Positions 45,338-56,965 are shown, counted from the first letter of the stretch. The stretch: 64,000 nt of DNA from Humulus lupulus (GCF_963169125.1 NC_084795.1:142575766-142639765), one strand, 5' to 3'. Notes: generated by a model not told the origin, from the sequence alone. Made by a program: numbers and translations.

Positions 45338-46195
45338 TTGAAGGAAGTCAAGGTCATGAATGAGCCATTGAGCAAGTTGAAGATAGGAAGATTCCTTCCG
45401 AGTATCGTGAAGGAGAAGCTGGTAGAGTTTTTGAAAGCAAACCTCGACGTATTTGCCTGGAGTCATGAGAACATGGTAAGAATAGACCCATCAATCATGT
45501 GTCATCACTTAAACATCGACCCAAAAGCAAGGCCTATGAGGCAGAAAAGGAGAGCACTAGACCCAGAAAGATACGCGGCCTTAAAAGAAGAGGTTGACAA
45601 GTTGAAGGCAAATGGGTTTATCCGAGAAGCATTCTACCCAATATGGGTGTCCAACCCAATTTTAGTCCCAAAGCCCAATGGAAAGTGGAGGACTTGTGTA
45701 GACTTTACTAACCTCAATAAAGCTTGCCCTAAGGACAGCTTCCCGCTTCCTAGGATAGACCAATTAATAGACACCATGGCGGGGCACGAGCTACTTAGCT
45801 TCATGGATGCATATTCCGGGCACAACCAAATACCCATGAACCCGGCCAATGAAGAGCACACTTTGTTTATAACAGACAATGGGCTTTATTGCTACAAAGT
45901 GATGCCTTTTGGTTTAAAGAACACATGTGCTACTTATCAAAGGCTGGTGAATAAAATATGTGCGAATCAAATAGGGAGGAATATGGAAGTATATGTGGAC
46001 GATATGCTGGTAAAGACGAAGAAGGCAGAAGAGCTCACAAACGACCTCAGTGAGATGTTCAGCACCCTCCAAAAATTTAGAATAAAGCTAAACCCGCTCA
46101 AGTGCACCTTCGGAGTTTCATCAGGGAAGTTCCTAGGTGTTATGGTGAATTCCCAAGGTATCAAGGCCAACCCTGACAAAATCAAGGCATTGTAG
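45338..46195 (+). CDS. Tat reverse transcriptase, longest intact part
   Basis: 285 open codons. Landmarks: FAWSHENMVRIDP at residues 40-52, NGKWRTCVDFTNLNKACPKD near 115-134, MPFGLKNTCATYQRLVNKI near 190-208, and catalytic YVDDM at residue 219 (45992-46006). The frame ends in a stop at 46193-46195 inside the thumb (PDKIKAL), where other copies continue with EMSPPRSKKEVQCL, so the protein is truncated by one nonsense change. The catalytic core itself looks complete. The first Met is internal to the polyprotein and is not a true start. Confidence 0.9.
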   Translation: MKEVKVMNEPLSKLKIGRFLPSIVKEKLVEFLKANLDVFAWSHENMVRIDPSIMCHHLNIDPKARPMRQKRRALDPERYAALKEEVDKLKANGFIREAFYPIWVSNPILVPKPNGKWRTCVDFTNLNKACPKDSFPLPRIDQLIDTMAGHELLSFMDAYSGHNQIPMNPANEEHTLFITDNGLYCYKVMPFGLKNTCATYQRLVNKICANQIGRNMEVYVDDMLVKTKKAEELTNDLSEMFSTLQKFRIKLNPLKCTFGVSSGKFLGVMVNSQGIKANPDKIKAL

Positions 46196-46855
46196 GAAAT
46201 GAGCCCACCACGAAGCAAGAAGGAGGTGCAGTGCCTAACAGGGAGAGTAGCAGCCCTCAATAGGTTCATCTCCAGATCCACTGACAAATGCCTCCCTTTC
46301 TTCAACATCCTAAAAGGGAGCAAAAAGTTCGCTTGGGATGAAGATTTCTAGGAAGCCTTCACTAAGCTAAAGAAACACCTTGGAAAACCACCCCTTTTGG
46401 CCAAACCAGAAAAAGGGAAAATTGTACTTGTATTTAGTTGTATCAAAGCATTCTATAAGTGCCGCCTTGGTCAAAGGAGAAAAGAAGCATCAGCAGCCCG
46501 TGTACTATGTGAGCAAGCGGTTGGCAAATGCAGAAACCCGGTACCCAGAAAAAGAAAAGTTAGCATACGCCTTGATAATGGCTTCACGAAAGCTGAGGCC
46601 CTATTTTCATGCTCATGCTATCTAAGTGCTCACCAACACCCCTTTGCGTCAAATCTTGCACAAACTGGAAACTTCAGGAAGGTTGTTAAAGTGATCAATT
46701 GAATTAAGCCAATTTGACATTACTTACACCCCAAGAGCCTCAATCAACGGGCAAGTACTCGCAGATTTTATAGTCGAGTTTGCACACCGACCCTATGAGG
46801 AGGGAGAAGTAGAAGAGAATGAACCAGTGGGTGAAGGGGAAAAGCAACCTAAAGT
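46196..46855 (+). pseudogene. Tat RT thumb and first RNase H, broken
   Basis: It continues the RT with EVQCLTGRVAALNRFI, then KHSISAALVKGEKKHQQPVY, YPEKEKLAYALIMASRKL and LTNTPLRQIL. A frameshift near 46440 and stops at 46196, 46349 and 46625 break it. It is the RNase H common to all Ty3/gypsy elements; the DNA-RNA hybrid is its substrate. Confidence 0.8.
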
Positions 46856-48560
46856 ATGAAGCCTCCATGTAGACAGGGCATCTAATGAAGGAGGAGTCGG
46901 CGCTGGCATAGTGATGACGAGACCTGAGGGGCACAAGATGTATTGCGCCATAAGATTCAAATTCGAAGCTTCCAACAATGAAGTAGAATACGAGGCACTG
47001 TTGGCTGGCCTGCGGCTAGCTAAGGAGTTAAAGGTAACCCATTTGCATGTCTTTAGTGACTCACAACTGGTAGTATTTCAGGTGAAGGGTGAATATCAAG
47101 CTATAGGCCCAAAAATGGCTGCATATCTCACCAAAGTGAAGGGGTATTTGGATCAGTTCAAAAAATACATAATAGAACAGATCCCAAGGGAGAAAAACAC
47201 AAACGCCAATGCTCTCGCGAAACTCGCCTCTACTCGAGACGAAGACACACTTGAGTCCATCCTTGTCGAATACCTCTCCCAGCCAAGCATAGCAGAAGAA
47301 AAGATTCACAGGATCAATAGCTCTGAGGAGTCATGGTTTGCACCCATCTTGAGGTACTTAAATGGCGGGATCTTGCCTTCGGACAAAAAAGATGCCCATA
47401 AGCTGACTTACAAAGCCGCCCAATACACCCTAGTAGATGGAGTCTTATATAAGAGAGGCTTCTATTCCCTACTCCTATGGTGTGTAGATAAGGGAGAGGC
47501 TTTACAAGAGATACACGAAGGGGAATGTGGAAATCATGCTGGGGGGCAGTCCACAGCAAAAAAGACCATCCGCCAGGGGTATTATTGGCCTACCATGGAG
47601 AAGGACACGAGCGATTTCGCGAAAAGGTGTGACAAGTGCCAAAGGCATCCAAATTACCCCAGACAGTCACCATATGAGCTGGTGAGCATGACCAGTGTGT
47701 GGCCCTTCGTTGTTTGGGGGATTGACTTGATTGGAGCGTTGCCAGCAGGGAGAGGAGGAGCAAAATATGCGGTTGTAGCAATCGATTACTTTACTAAATG
47801 GGTGGAAGTAGAGCTTCTAGTCAACATAACGACTAAGCAAATCACCACATTCGTCAATAAATTTATCGTCTACAAGTTTGGAGTACCCTACAAGATCATC
47901 TCCGACAGTGGGACGCAATTTGAAGGAGGACTATTTGAAGAATATTGCAGGGAAAAGGGAATCAAGAGGAGTTTATCCACTGTAGTACACCCACAATCCA
48001 ATGGACAAGTGGAGGCCATCAACAAGATCCTAAAAAGGAACCTGAAAACAAAGTTGGAAAAGTTGAAAGGGGCCTAGGTCGAAGAACTTTCCAATGTGCT
48101 TTGGGCCTACAGGACCACACCTCGTTCCACCACGGGAGAGATGCCTTTTGCCTTAGCCTATGGCTGCGAGGTTGTCCTTCCAATAGAAATGAAGATCAAC
48201 TCCATCTGCATACAAGCATATGATGACCAGGATAACATCGCAGCAATAGCCAAAAATTTGGACCAATCGGAAGCAAGGAGAGAAAGGGCACAACTAAGGC
48301 TGGCAACATATCAGCAATGAGCCGCAAGATACTATAATTCAAGGGTGCGAGAGAGGGCATTCAGGATTGGAGACCTCATGTTAAGGAAAGTCCTGCCCAA
48401 CACTCGAGACCCGAGCGCGGGTGTGTTAGGGGCAAACTAGGATGGGCCTTACCAAGTTGCCCAGGTTGTGCCCCCTAACACCTACAAGCTCGCACGTTTG
48501 GATGATACCATGGTACCTAGAGCATGGAACGCAGAATATCTAAAGAAATATTATCAGTAA
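46856..48560 (+). pseudogene. Second RNase H and integrase of Tat, nearly intact
   Basis: The additional RNase H begins SLHVDRASNEGGVGAGIVM just before the 388-codon open frame 46911-48077 and has NNEVEYEALLAGLRLAKEL and LHVFSDSQLV (acidic residues D, E, D). Integrase follows with CDKCQR, VVWGIDLIGALPA, KIISDSGTQFEGG and PQSNGQVEAIN, so D, D and E are all present. A stop at 48075-48077 and further stops (48318, 48438) cut the C-terminal part, which ends with NAEYLKKYY at 48558. The double RNase H defines the lineage. Confidence 0.88.
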
Positions 48561-49594
48561 GACCTCCATGTTGAGGTAAGACTGTCATTGTTCTGTCTAA
48601 CGTGCATGTTAAATGTAATAGCTATAAGTTCAACTTGGACTCCTTAATAGGTAGTAAGAACGAAGTCACAATAAGTTACCATGTACTTCACCTGTTTCCA
48701 ATGAATATGTTGTGGCATTAAATGAATATGTAGTAATGATTCTTGTTTAAGCAAAATGATTATCAAAATGCATGAATTGAATGATCAAATTGCCTACCGA
48801 AATAAATCTTGCCAACCACTTGGGGGGCAGAGTATATAGAAAGAAAAAAATGGGTCCTAAACGAGACCCTATCCTAAAAGAGACCCCTTATAAATAAAGA
48901 AGAAGACCTGGCAAGACATCCCTTGAGTTCATGAGGATTAGCTACCCTTATGAACATCAAGGAGGTCAAGAGGTCCTACAAGAAAAGCCTCCAAATAAAG
49001 GCAGATGCTTCCATGAGAGGAAGTTCCTCAGGAAGAGCACCCACCAATAAGCCTAGAGCGGCCACCAAGCCGTCTAGCCAAAAAGGGTCCTAAAAGAGAC
49101 CCTTACAAAAATAGTACTATGAATAATGACGAGAAGGATGCTTCTCGCAAGAAATAATAAGCACGCACAAAAGTATATAAAAAGGTAACTAGAACCCAAA
49201 GGGCCAACATATCCTTATAGATACAATCAAAAGGCACCAAAGAGAGACCTATCGAGCCCCTTCGTATAGGCTTCAAAGGACCTCGGGCATGATAAATAAA
49301 AAAGTATATATTTATATAAAAAAAAAAAGAACCTATCGAACCCCATTTTGTGGGCTCAAAAGGACCTCAAACATAGAGGAACAAAATCAAATAATCGCAT
49401 ATATATACAAAAAAAAAAGGTAAAAAAGGAATCGCAATAATGTAACAGGACTTATAAAAGTTCCAACAAAATAAATAAATAAATAATAAGCTCAAGAGAG
49501 CATACAGCCAAATCAAATTAAATGATAAGATCGCAAAAGCAGAATCGCAGGGCCTCCTACCGTGGGCATTCCACTCAGCCACCCTGGCAACGAC
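48561..49594. other. Spacer after Tat pol, no gene seen
   Basis: About 1 kb, A-rich, with short imperfect repeats of TTGGGGGGCAGAG-like and CCTAAAAGAGACCC-like phrases. It separates plus-strand pol from the antisense gene; transcripts from both strands would meet here. No coding frame with recognisable content. Confidence 0.55.
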
Positions 49595-49981
49595 CTACTC
49601 ACCAAAGGAGGAGAAATCGAACTTAGGATTTTGCCTCCACATTCCATAGAGGGCGCGCTCTGTGGATTTGTACTCAATTTCAGCCAAATTCACCTCTAGG
49701 AGAGTGAACCTCTCCCGCAATGTTTCAACCTTAGCTTCTGCTCCACCAAGATCGACCTCTAGGCGAGCAACCTTCTCCTGCAGCATCACGACCTTGGCAT
49801 TCACCCTCTTCTTCTTTTTTGATGATGAAGAGGCCTTCGCCAGGGCCTTCTCAAGCTTAAGCTTGGTGTCAGTAAGTTCCCTCTCGAGCTCCAGAATCTT
49901 GACCATTAGACGGTCCCTTTCAGTATTCCACGAGGAGAGGTCATGCGCTGAGTCGGCAAAGCGTTGGGCCACTGTATAAGT

Positions 49982-50057
49982 CTGCACAAGTAAAATAATA
50001 ATAATGATGATGAGCAAGAAAAAGGGGATAAGGCCAATGTAAAATGCATGAACTCAC
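49982..50057 (-). other. Intron 2 of the antisense gene, 76 bp
   Basis: The minus strand reads TGG|GTGAGTTCATG ... TTTTACTTGTGCAG|ACTTATAC. Both flanking frames are open and join at a codon border (Trp then Thr). Pyrimidine-rich 3' end, AT-rich body, plant-like length. Confidence 0.75.
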
Positions 50058-50722
50058 CCAAGCGGCGGAGCGCACAAGAGTCTCCCCAAGTTCTGACATG
50101 GCAAAATTCCCGAGATTTCTCAAATCAATCTTGGGAAGACCCTCGGCAACCTGGGTATACCATTGCCCATAAGAGGTCACCATACGACCCAACCAAGGTG
50201 CCCCCTCTGAGTCAGGGGCGCCTAGCTGAGTAGGGACAGATGACCCGCTCACCGAAGGAGGAGGGGGTGCAAAAATATCAGGAAAATAAGCCCCCGACGA
50301 ACCAAGATTGAGGGAAGCAGGAGGGAGAGCATCGTAGTCCTCAGAAAAGGGACAAACGAAGCCCCTCATCATGGCTTGTTGACTGTGGGAGTGAGAGGCC
50401 ATGTTATGGTCCATAGGGGCCAAAGGAGGGCACCCCCTGGGAGACAAAGATGATTGGCGAGGTCGCTTGTGTTCTAGGGAAACCTCCTCAGGCACCCACT
50501 CTGCATCGCCTTCATCAGAGTGATGTTCAACTAGAGGTGCCTTCTTCCTTCCCTCGGAAATGTGCCACAACGCATCAGGATCTGAAACCACAGACAAGTT
50601 GTAGTGGTTCAGGCTTGCCACAGTGAAGAGGCTAGTGGCCATATTTAGGGCAGGGTCGGTATCGAGGATTTTATCCACTGGCAATTCCTCCGACCAGGGA
50701 ATGTCAGGGTCACCGAACTCCT

Positions 50723-50809
50723 CTGCACAATCAGCACAATTGCAAATATAAGCATAAATTCCAGAATAACCACTTCAAAGCAAAAGGATGACAAGCTTGA
50801 AGCACTTAC
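50723..50809 (-). other. Intron 1 of the antisense gene, 87 bp
   Basis: The minus strand reads CCCCAA|GTAAGTGCTTC ... GATTGTGCAG|AGGAGTTC. The splice falls after the first base of a codon and the reading frame continues through EFGDPDIPWSEELPVDKIL. The next exon (50058-50722) is 665 bases, consistent in phase. Confidence 0.72.
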
Positions 50810-51880
50810 TTGGGGATGAGCGAAAGCGTTCGCGTACGTAGATGGGACCTTTTACGAAGAAAAAGTTCTGCTTCCAGGACCCCGGGTTTGAAACATATCC
50901 CTCTATGAGGGAAACCTGGGATTGGCCTTCTATAAGAAATAAAAGCCTTTGGATTTTGGGGTTGGCATGAGGCTATACATGAAGTGCACCTCCCGAGGCG
51001 TAGGAGCGTGCTGGTTGAGCTTAACGAATGCCATGTATAGGCAACTTAGGGTCAGCTAACTGTTAGGCGCCAGTTGGAGCGGGGCAAGGTCAAAGTAATT
51101 GAGTATCGTGATAAAAAACAGGTGCAGAGAAATGGTCCCACCCAATTTCAGGATATGCTCGCTCATGGCCACGCACCCCTGGGGTGGATTATCGGCCCGG
51201 CAGGTATTGGAAGGAACAAACAACTAGTATTCCTTGCCAAAGCGATATTTCATAGATAGCTCCAATAGCCGATTCTCTGACACGTTGGACACAATGGAGG
51301 ACACTAGTAAAGGACCAGAATCTTATGCCTCGGAAGCCACCTATCACCGTACTCTCTTTGCCATATCTGCAAAACCAAAAGAAAAAGGTGAGGTGGAAAC
51401 AGGGCACTTTACCCTCCATTTTTTCTTCCTATCAAGGGTCTTCCACCGAGGTGGATAGTGTGAGAACGCTAAGCAAGGGTGGACCAAAAACAAGGGTTGA
51501 GGAGAACCCGGGATGACCCCATGACAATCATAAGGGGAAAACGAGGCAGGAGGTTCAGGCGGGAGATTCCCCTCCATGAACTCCAACTCCATCTGCAGAT
51601 CTAAAAGGGTCACCCTAAGGTTTCCTATATTGTCGCTAAGGTCAAGGGGGAAAGAAACTCCATCGCCGCTCAGAACTGAGTCTATTTCACTCTCCACCAC
51701 CCAGATTTTACATCTAAGTTCAACCATATGCTTAGGGTGACGTATACGGGCCTGCCTCAAAGTGTCATAGTTTGGAAAGGGTTGTTTTCGGGGGACTGCA
51801 AGTCTAAAGATAAATCTACAAACTCGACCCCCGGAGGAGCACCAGATGATCCCTCACATGCCATGGGACCTCGTCTCATA

Positions 51881-52300
51881 CAAAATTAAGCTGCACATGT
51901 AAATGAGAGGATTGCTACAAAACACAAAGGAATGAGCTAAAAGCCTCTAGGCACAAGCGCTCTAAATGACCAACTACCAGGTATAAACGAGGGTGTGTAA
52001 GTAGGTTAACTCACAACGAGATCCAGCCAAAGCAACCCATCTCGAGTGGTGCAAATTTAGACCCAGTGAGCATAAGAGTGAAAGAAAGTATACATCAAGC
52101 AAGTAAAATCGAGTGCTTTCATGGTCGAAAGGAGGCCAAGGGTCAAAAACACCGTCGCAGACGAAGAGAAGCAAAGGGTCGAAAGTACGCGTCTGCAAAA
52201 ACAAAAGAAAAGGGTGTTTTATTCCCCAAGTACCTACATGGATATTGGCATAAAAGAAATGAACTCAAATAATAAAAGAAAATGATAGCAAAAGTGAAGT
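51881..52300. other. Upstream region of the antisense gene, no gene seen
   Basis: About 420 bases between the antisense gene and the tRNA-like sequence. The short frames on both strands have no recognisable domain. A promoter or 5' exon of the antisense gene could lie here, but I see no firm signal. Confidence 0.4.
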
Positions 52301-52301
52301 T

Positions 52302-52370
52302 GTGGGGGATTGAACCCCTTACCTCTTGAAAAGAGTAAGGATTCCAAAACCACTAGGCTGAAGAGATCAA
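52302..52370 (-). repeat. tRNA-like sequence with A-box and B-box
   Basis: The minus strand has TCAGCCTAGTGG (52350-52361), close to the A-box pattern, and GGTTCAATCCC (52306-52316), close to the B-box. The B-box lies in a T-arm-like GGGG-TTCAATC-CCCC hairpin. Between them is a strong hairpin at 52317-52340 (10 pairs, one bulge). The D-arm and acceptor do not fold well, so it is not a working tRNA; it is a tRNA-derived relic or a Pol III promoter. Confidence 0.55.
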
Positions 52371-52590
52371 GTGTAAATAATAGGCTAGATATGAAGGCCT
52401 ATTTATAGGAACCATAGGCTCATCTTATCCATCGAACCTAAGGCCTGATCAATGGTTAAGAAGGGAGCATGACACTATCCTTGGGAACAGCGGAGCACAA
52501 TGATGGGCTTACATTCACCCTCCAAATCTCGTGGACATCCTGAATGCATCGCACCTTGAAGTCCACAAGAGAGCCTGAAGACTCTCTCAT

Positions 52591-52604
52591 AGACTGGGGG
52601 CAAG
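52591..52604 (+). other. Polypurine tract of the Tat element
   Basis: AGACTGGGGGCAAG directly before the LTR start TGTGAACAC. Together with the PBS this bounds the internal region at 42675-52604. Confidence 0.85.
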
Positions 52605-53703
52605 TGTGAACACTTCAAATTGGACATGATCCTGAAAGACCCAGGCCTCATGCTTACCTCCCTGAAGGTCCTATGGACCCACGCCTAAGTGCCCAGGCCA
52701 GCGCCCCCATCTCGCGAGGCCATCTCGCAAGGTTGTCTAGCAGGCTATGCCTAAGCACTGCTCCTAGGTTCCCAAGCCCATGCCTCCATCTCGCGAGGCC
52801 ATCTTGCAAGGTTGTCTCACAGGCCATGCTTAAGTGTCGTGCCTAGGTACCCAGGCTCACGCCTCCATCTCGCAAGGTCATCTCGCAAGCAATGCCTAAT
52901 TGTCGTGCCTAAGTGCCTAGGCCCGCGCCCCTGTCTCGCGAGGCCATCTCGCGAGGCCATCTCGCGAGGCCGTCTCGTAGGCCATGCCTATAAGCCACGC
53001 CTAGGTGCCCCGGGCCGCGCCCCTATCTCGCGAGGCCATCTCGCAAGGCCGTCTCGCAAGGCCGTCTCGCAGGCTATGCCTAAGCGCGGTGCTAGTTGTC
53101 CAGGATCGCGCCTCTATCTCGCGAGGCCGTCTCACAGGCCATGCCTAAATGTCGCGCCTAAGTGCCCAGGCCCGCGCCCCCATCTCACGAGGCCGTCTCG
53201 CAGGCTATGCCTAAGAGTCGCGCGTAGGTGCCAAGGCCAACACCTCTGTCTCACGAGGCCATCTCGCAAGCCCGTCTCATAGGCTATGCCTAAGAGCCAC
53301 GCCTAGGTGCCCAGGCCCACGCCTCCATCTCGCGAGGCCATCTCACGAGGCCGTCTCATAGGCCATGCCTAAGTGTCGCACCTAGGTGCCCAAGCCCACA
53401 CGTCCATCTCACGAGGCCATCTCGCGAGGTCGTCTCACAGGCCATGCCTAAGTGCTGCACCTAGGTGCCCAAGCCCACGCCTCCATCTCGTGAGTCCATC
53501 TCACGAGGTCGTCTTGCAAGCCATGCCTAAGTGCTGTGCCTTGGTGCCCAGGCCCGCGCCTCCATCTCGCGAGGCCATCTCACATGTTCGTCTCGCATGC
53601 CATGACTAAGTGTCGCGCCTAAGTGCCCAGGCCCACGCCCCCATCTCGCAAGGCCATCTTGTGAGGTTGTCTTGCAAGCCATGCCTCTATGATATGAGTA
53701 TAT
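52605..53703 (+). repeat. 3' LTR of the Tat element, left part with minisatellite
   Basis: It starts TGTGAACACTTC. The minisatellite (about 52700-53690) has the same unit types as the left LTR but a different number and order of units. It is cut at 53703 by solo LTR D; the TATAT at 53699-53703 is the target site. The remainder is 56005-56737. Confidence 0.9.
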
Positions 53704-55999
53704 TGTAACGCCCTACTTCCTTAGAGCCATTACTAAGTGAGTTTTTAAGACAAAACAGTGTGCAATGAACTCGCTAACCGAGGTTTTGAAACAAAAGTGT
53801 GACTAATTAAAAGTTAAGGCTGTAATCTTTGAAAATGCGTCGTTTCATTAAAACTTCTATTATTAAACATTTGGGATCCCAAAATAAGGTTTGAAAACTA
53901 ATTACATTTTTGAAATAAGGTTACAGTTGAGAAATCATAAAATCATAGATTATTACAGCCATTTTCGAATAAACCCCCAACCAAAGCAGTCGGGCAGGCC
54001 GAACATGTACACGTCGCTTCACGCTCTCCGTACTCATGGTTGGTTGACTCAGTCATTGCCCTTACCTGCAACACAGAGCACCCGTGAGCCGAAGCCCAGC
54101 AAGAAAACTCATGAAAAACATAACATATGCAATGTATACAGTTTATCATAACATATAATCCACAAATAAACAAGTCAATCATTAGACTAAGCAAACACGG
54201 CCATGCCGCCCCGGAAACCTTACCAAAGCCCTGGGGTATCGGTTCTCACCGCGAGGATAACTCATGTATCCCTTGGGTCCCACCCTGACTATAGCATCCC
54301 ATGTGCTAGGTGTTACTTCCGGCTCCGCTGCCGTACCCGGCCTACGCCGCACTCGGCCCTTGCCGTTCATTCCATTACAAGCATATATAGCATAAATCAA
54401 GCAACATTCAAATATATGCCAATTTATTTAAATCTGCACCCTAACATGTAATGCAAAATATAGGGCCATGCCCGGCAATCATCTCATCATACAACATGCA
54501 ATATAGGGCCGTGCCCCGCAATCACACTATGGGCCCATGCCCTATCCTACGGGTGTTATAGTTTTCTTACCTGTACTCCGAGCCTCCTGATGCACTAAAG
54601 CCGCGAGCACGGTCCTCAAGCACGAGCCTCACCAACAACCTAGTCACAACACACAAGAAACATCCCTCATTACTAATCAACCCAAAACCACTTCCCGGGA
54701 CCAATCCCGCACTCTCGGGACTCCCAAATCCCTAAAACAATTCATCGGAAACATCCCCCGAACCCCCGGAGCAAAAGCTGAAAAATGCAAATTTCCAACC
54801 CCTGAAAATGGCCTAGCGCCGCGGCACTCCCCTCAAGGGCCGCGGCGCCCAGCGAGATGCCCCTCTCCTGATGCAACCTCGCGCCGCGGCGCCCAAGAAC
54901 AGGGCCGCGGCGCTCATACGCGAACCCAGAAAATCTGGGTTTTCTCTTGCGTTTTTCCCGAACTTAAACCTTCCAAATCACACCAAACCAATACCCAAAC
55001 CCCAAAATCAATTTAAAACCTCAAATGAACAACTTAACAACCTATAGGCACTATATACAAGATCAAAACATCAACACACCCAAGAATCCACCCCTTGATT
55101 CCTATTTTCAGCCACCCAAACCAAAACTCAAACAACTAACTCAAAACTTCAACAAAACAATTCAAGCTCTAGATTTTACCAATCAAAACAGAAATCAAAA
55201 CTTAGATGTGTCTAAAAACCTTACCTCAAATGGAGAACCTACACAAAGTCCTTGATCTCCTCCTAGACTCCCACTTCTCCTTCTCTTCTTCTTCTTGCCC
55301 TAACCTTCTTTCTCCTTCTCTTCTTCTTCTTCTTCTATTTCTATCAAGCCTCAAGTGGCATAAATGCCCCAAACCGTATACCCCTAAATCCCAGCTGCCA
55401 TTTATCTATTTCCCAACCAAATGACCATTTTGCCCTTCCTATTAACCTTTCCAAACTAAACCTTCAAGGGCACTTAAGTCATTACTCTTCTATTTAATTT
55501 CTACCATTTTCTTTCTAAAACTTGTTACTCTCAGCAGTAACTAATGGTTACCCAGGTTACTAAATCTCCAATAACCATTACCCGCTAAATCTCAACTTGA
55601 CCATAAAATTCCCGAGGTACCCCTAGGCTCCTCCCGAGCCGGGTACGGAATCCCGTTGTGACTCTTAAGTTAACTAGCTCTCTAGGACCGTCTCGGTACG
55701 TGCATCACAACAATAACACAACACTCACGTGGTACAAATCACGGAATACAATTATCACATATCAATGCAGATATGCCCAACAAGGCCAAAATTACAGTTA
55801 TGCCCTTCTAACACGATCCGGGCCTACATGCATACTAATATACATGGTCATGCATCTCAGATAAACAAATAGTCATATAACATGCTTTAAATCATAATCA
55901 TGCGTTTAATTCATAAAAAATCACACATAATTCCCATCATGCCCTCCTGGCACGCTAATCAAGGCCCTTAAGCCTTATTAGCAAATTTGGGTCGTTACA
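53704..55999 (-). mobile_element. Solo LTR D, Tekay-like, 2296 bp
   Basis: TGTAACGCCC to GGTCGTTACA, flanked by TATAT at 53699-53703 and 56000-56004. With the LTR removed, the Tat LTR reads through as it does near 41930. A dense GCGCCGCGGCGC cluster lies at 54808-54925. Its plus-left end is the reverse complement of the right end of the LTR at 61899-63013, so the two are related; I give it minus orientation for that reason. The 60- to 97-codon frames inside lack known domains. Confidence 0.92.
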
Positions 56000-56004
56000 T
56001 ATAT

Positions 56005-56737
56005 GCCCCACTAAAGGAGCCCTCCCCCATTTTCTAAGGAAGGTGTCACCAGCGTGGCACAAGTCCCACATGCTTATCTCACTCAAGGCTACAAATCCTC
56101 TTATATTTAGCAAAGTAAAAAGGGGCTTGGAACAAGGGTGTATCTTGAATATACGAGAGCAACCATTAGGTACAAGGTACGCATATAGGAACAGGTTGTA
56201 CAACCATGAGGAGCACAGAGGCGTAACCCTAACATCCATCTCTAGCAAGTAGTGGAAGTAGGAGAAGTGGTGACATGACCTGCATGTCTCTAACCATATA
56301 TCAGAGCCGACACCACAACCACCTGTACCACTACGTCTGGTGCCACCTCTCTAACGCTCGTACCAAATAAGTAGTGGAGGCATCCTCACGGACCCTGACC
56401 ATGTACCAGAGCCGACACCATGACCTTCTACACCAGTACTTCCTGTGCTGCCACACTGATAGTGTACTTTTGTACACTCTGGTCCCCTAGGACCACAATG
56501 TATCAGGGGCCATTAGAGCCCACTATAAAAGGGACCTCACTTCATCATTGAAGGGGGTTGAAAAATTCTTGTAAAACCAGATTGGTCTAAGGGCCATATA
56601 CGAGTTTTCTTCTAATTTCTATTTCCTATTTGCCATTTTCCTTCAAGTTTCTATACGTTCATTTGTGTTCAATAAATATTTATTTAAGTTTCTGAGTTTA
56701 CCATCCATATTTCGTTGACGACTTATTACCGTCAACA
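56005..56737 (+). repeat. 3' LTR of the Tat element, right part
   Basis: It matches 41943-42674 of the left LTR, with TATAAAAG at 56524-56531, and ends CCGTCAACA. It is followed by the AAGGT target copy. Confidence 0.92.
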
Positions 56738-56742
56738 AAGGT

Positions 56743-56965
56743 TTTTCTGATACTTATTGTTTTTATTGAGCTCTTAATTATTGTTTCCGTAACTTATATT
56801 TTCTTCTGCATTGTTATAAGAATCAAATTTTAATTGACCAAATAGAAACAAAAAGATTAATTGATTGGTAATTGGTGATTTGCTCCTTGAGGACAATACT
56901 TGTTTTTACCAAGATTATTACTAATTTGCGATACATGCAATTGCGTAGCAATAAACTTCGCAACA
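56743..56965 (+). repeat. Athila 3' LTR, right part
   Basis: It continues the LTR from 40801 and ends TTCGCAACA. It matches the last 220 bases or so of the 5' LTR (30429-30651), including a TTGAGGACAATACTTGTTTT segment. Confidence 0.92.

Larger units (their letters stand above)
49595..51880 (-). pseudogene. Antisense spliced gene in the Tat element (gypsy-type transposon domain)
   Basis: On the minus strand, a first part from about 51880 (MACEGSSGAPPG) reads through a coiled-coil-like stretch to LFVPSNTCRADNPPQGC, HILKLGGTISLHLFFITIL, and NPGSWKQNFFFVKGPIYVRE. This matches my recollection of the Putative gypsy type transposon (Transposase_28-like) domain. Two GT-AG introns, 50723-50809 and 49982-50057, then join exons of 665 and 387 bases without changing frame; the last exon encodes a long charged coiled coil with a KKKKR run and ends at 49595. 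A stop after APNS (near 51060) and at least two frameshifts (near 50955 and 51750) mark decay. Function unknown; extra ORFs, some antisense, are known from Tat elements. Confidence 0.72.
40802..56737 (+). mobile_element. Tat-lineage Ty3/gypsy element with antisense gene
   Basis: Flanks are AAGGT at 40797-40801 and 56738-56742. It contains LTRs with a minisatellite, a PBS, gag, protease, RT, RNase H, a second RNase H, integrase, an antisense spliced gene and a PPT. The second RNase H between the first one and integrase marks the Tat lineage. The LTRs differ by several percent and the genes have a few stops, so it is probably inactive but better preserved than the Athila it entered. Solo LTR D lies in its 3' LTR. 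Confidence 0.92.
29249..56965 (+). mobile_element. Full-length but decayed Athila element
   Basis: Flanks are GTAAC (29244-29248) and GTTAC (56966-56970), a duplication with one change, and LTR3 continues on both sides. The order is LTR, tRNA-Asp PBS, gag, protease, RT, RNase H, integrase, non-coding, env-like ORF, 3' region, LTR. The 3' LTR is split by the Tat element at 40802-56737. The LTRs differ by roughly 7 percent over the stretch I compared, and every gene has stops, so it is old and inactive. Confidence 0.92.

Noticed and set aside
52302..52370. Functional tRNA gene
   Set aside because: D-arm and acceptor do not pair and the anticodon arm position holds a 10-pair hairpin; kept only as tRNA-like.
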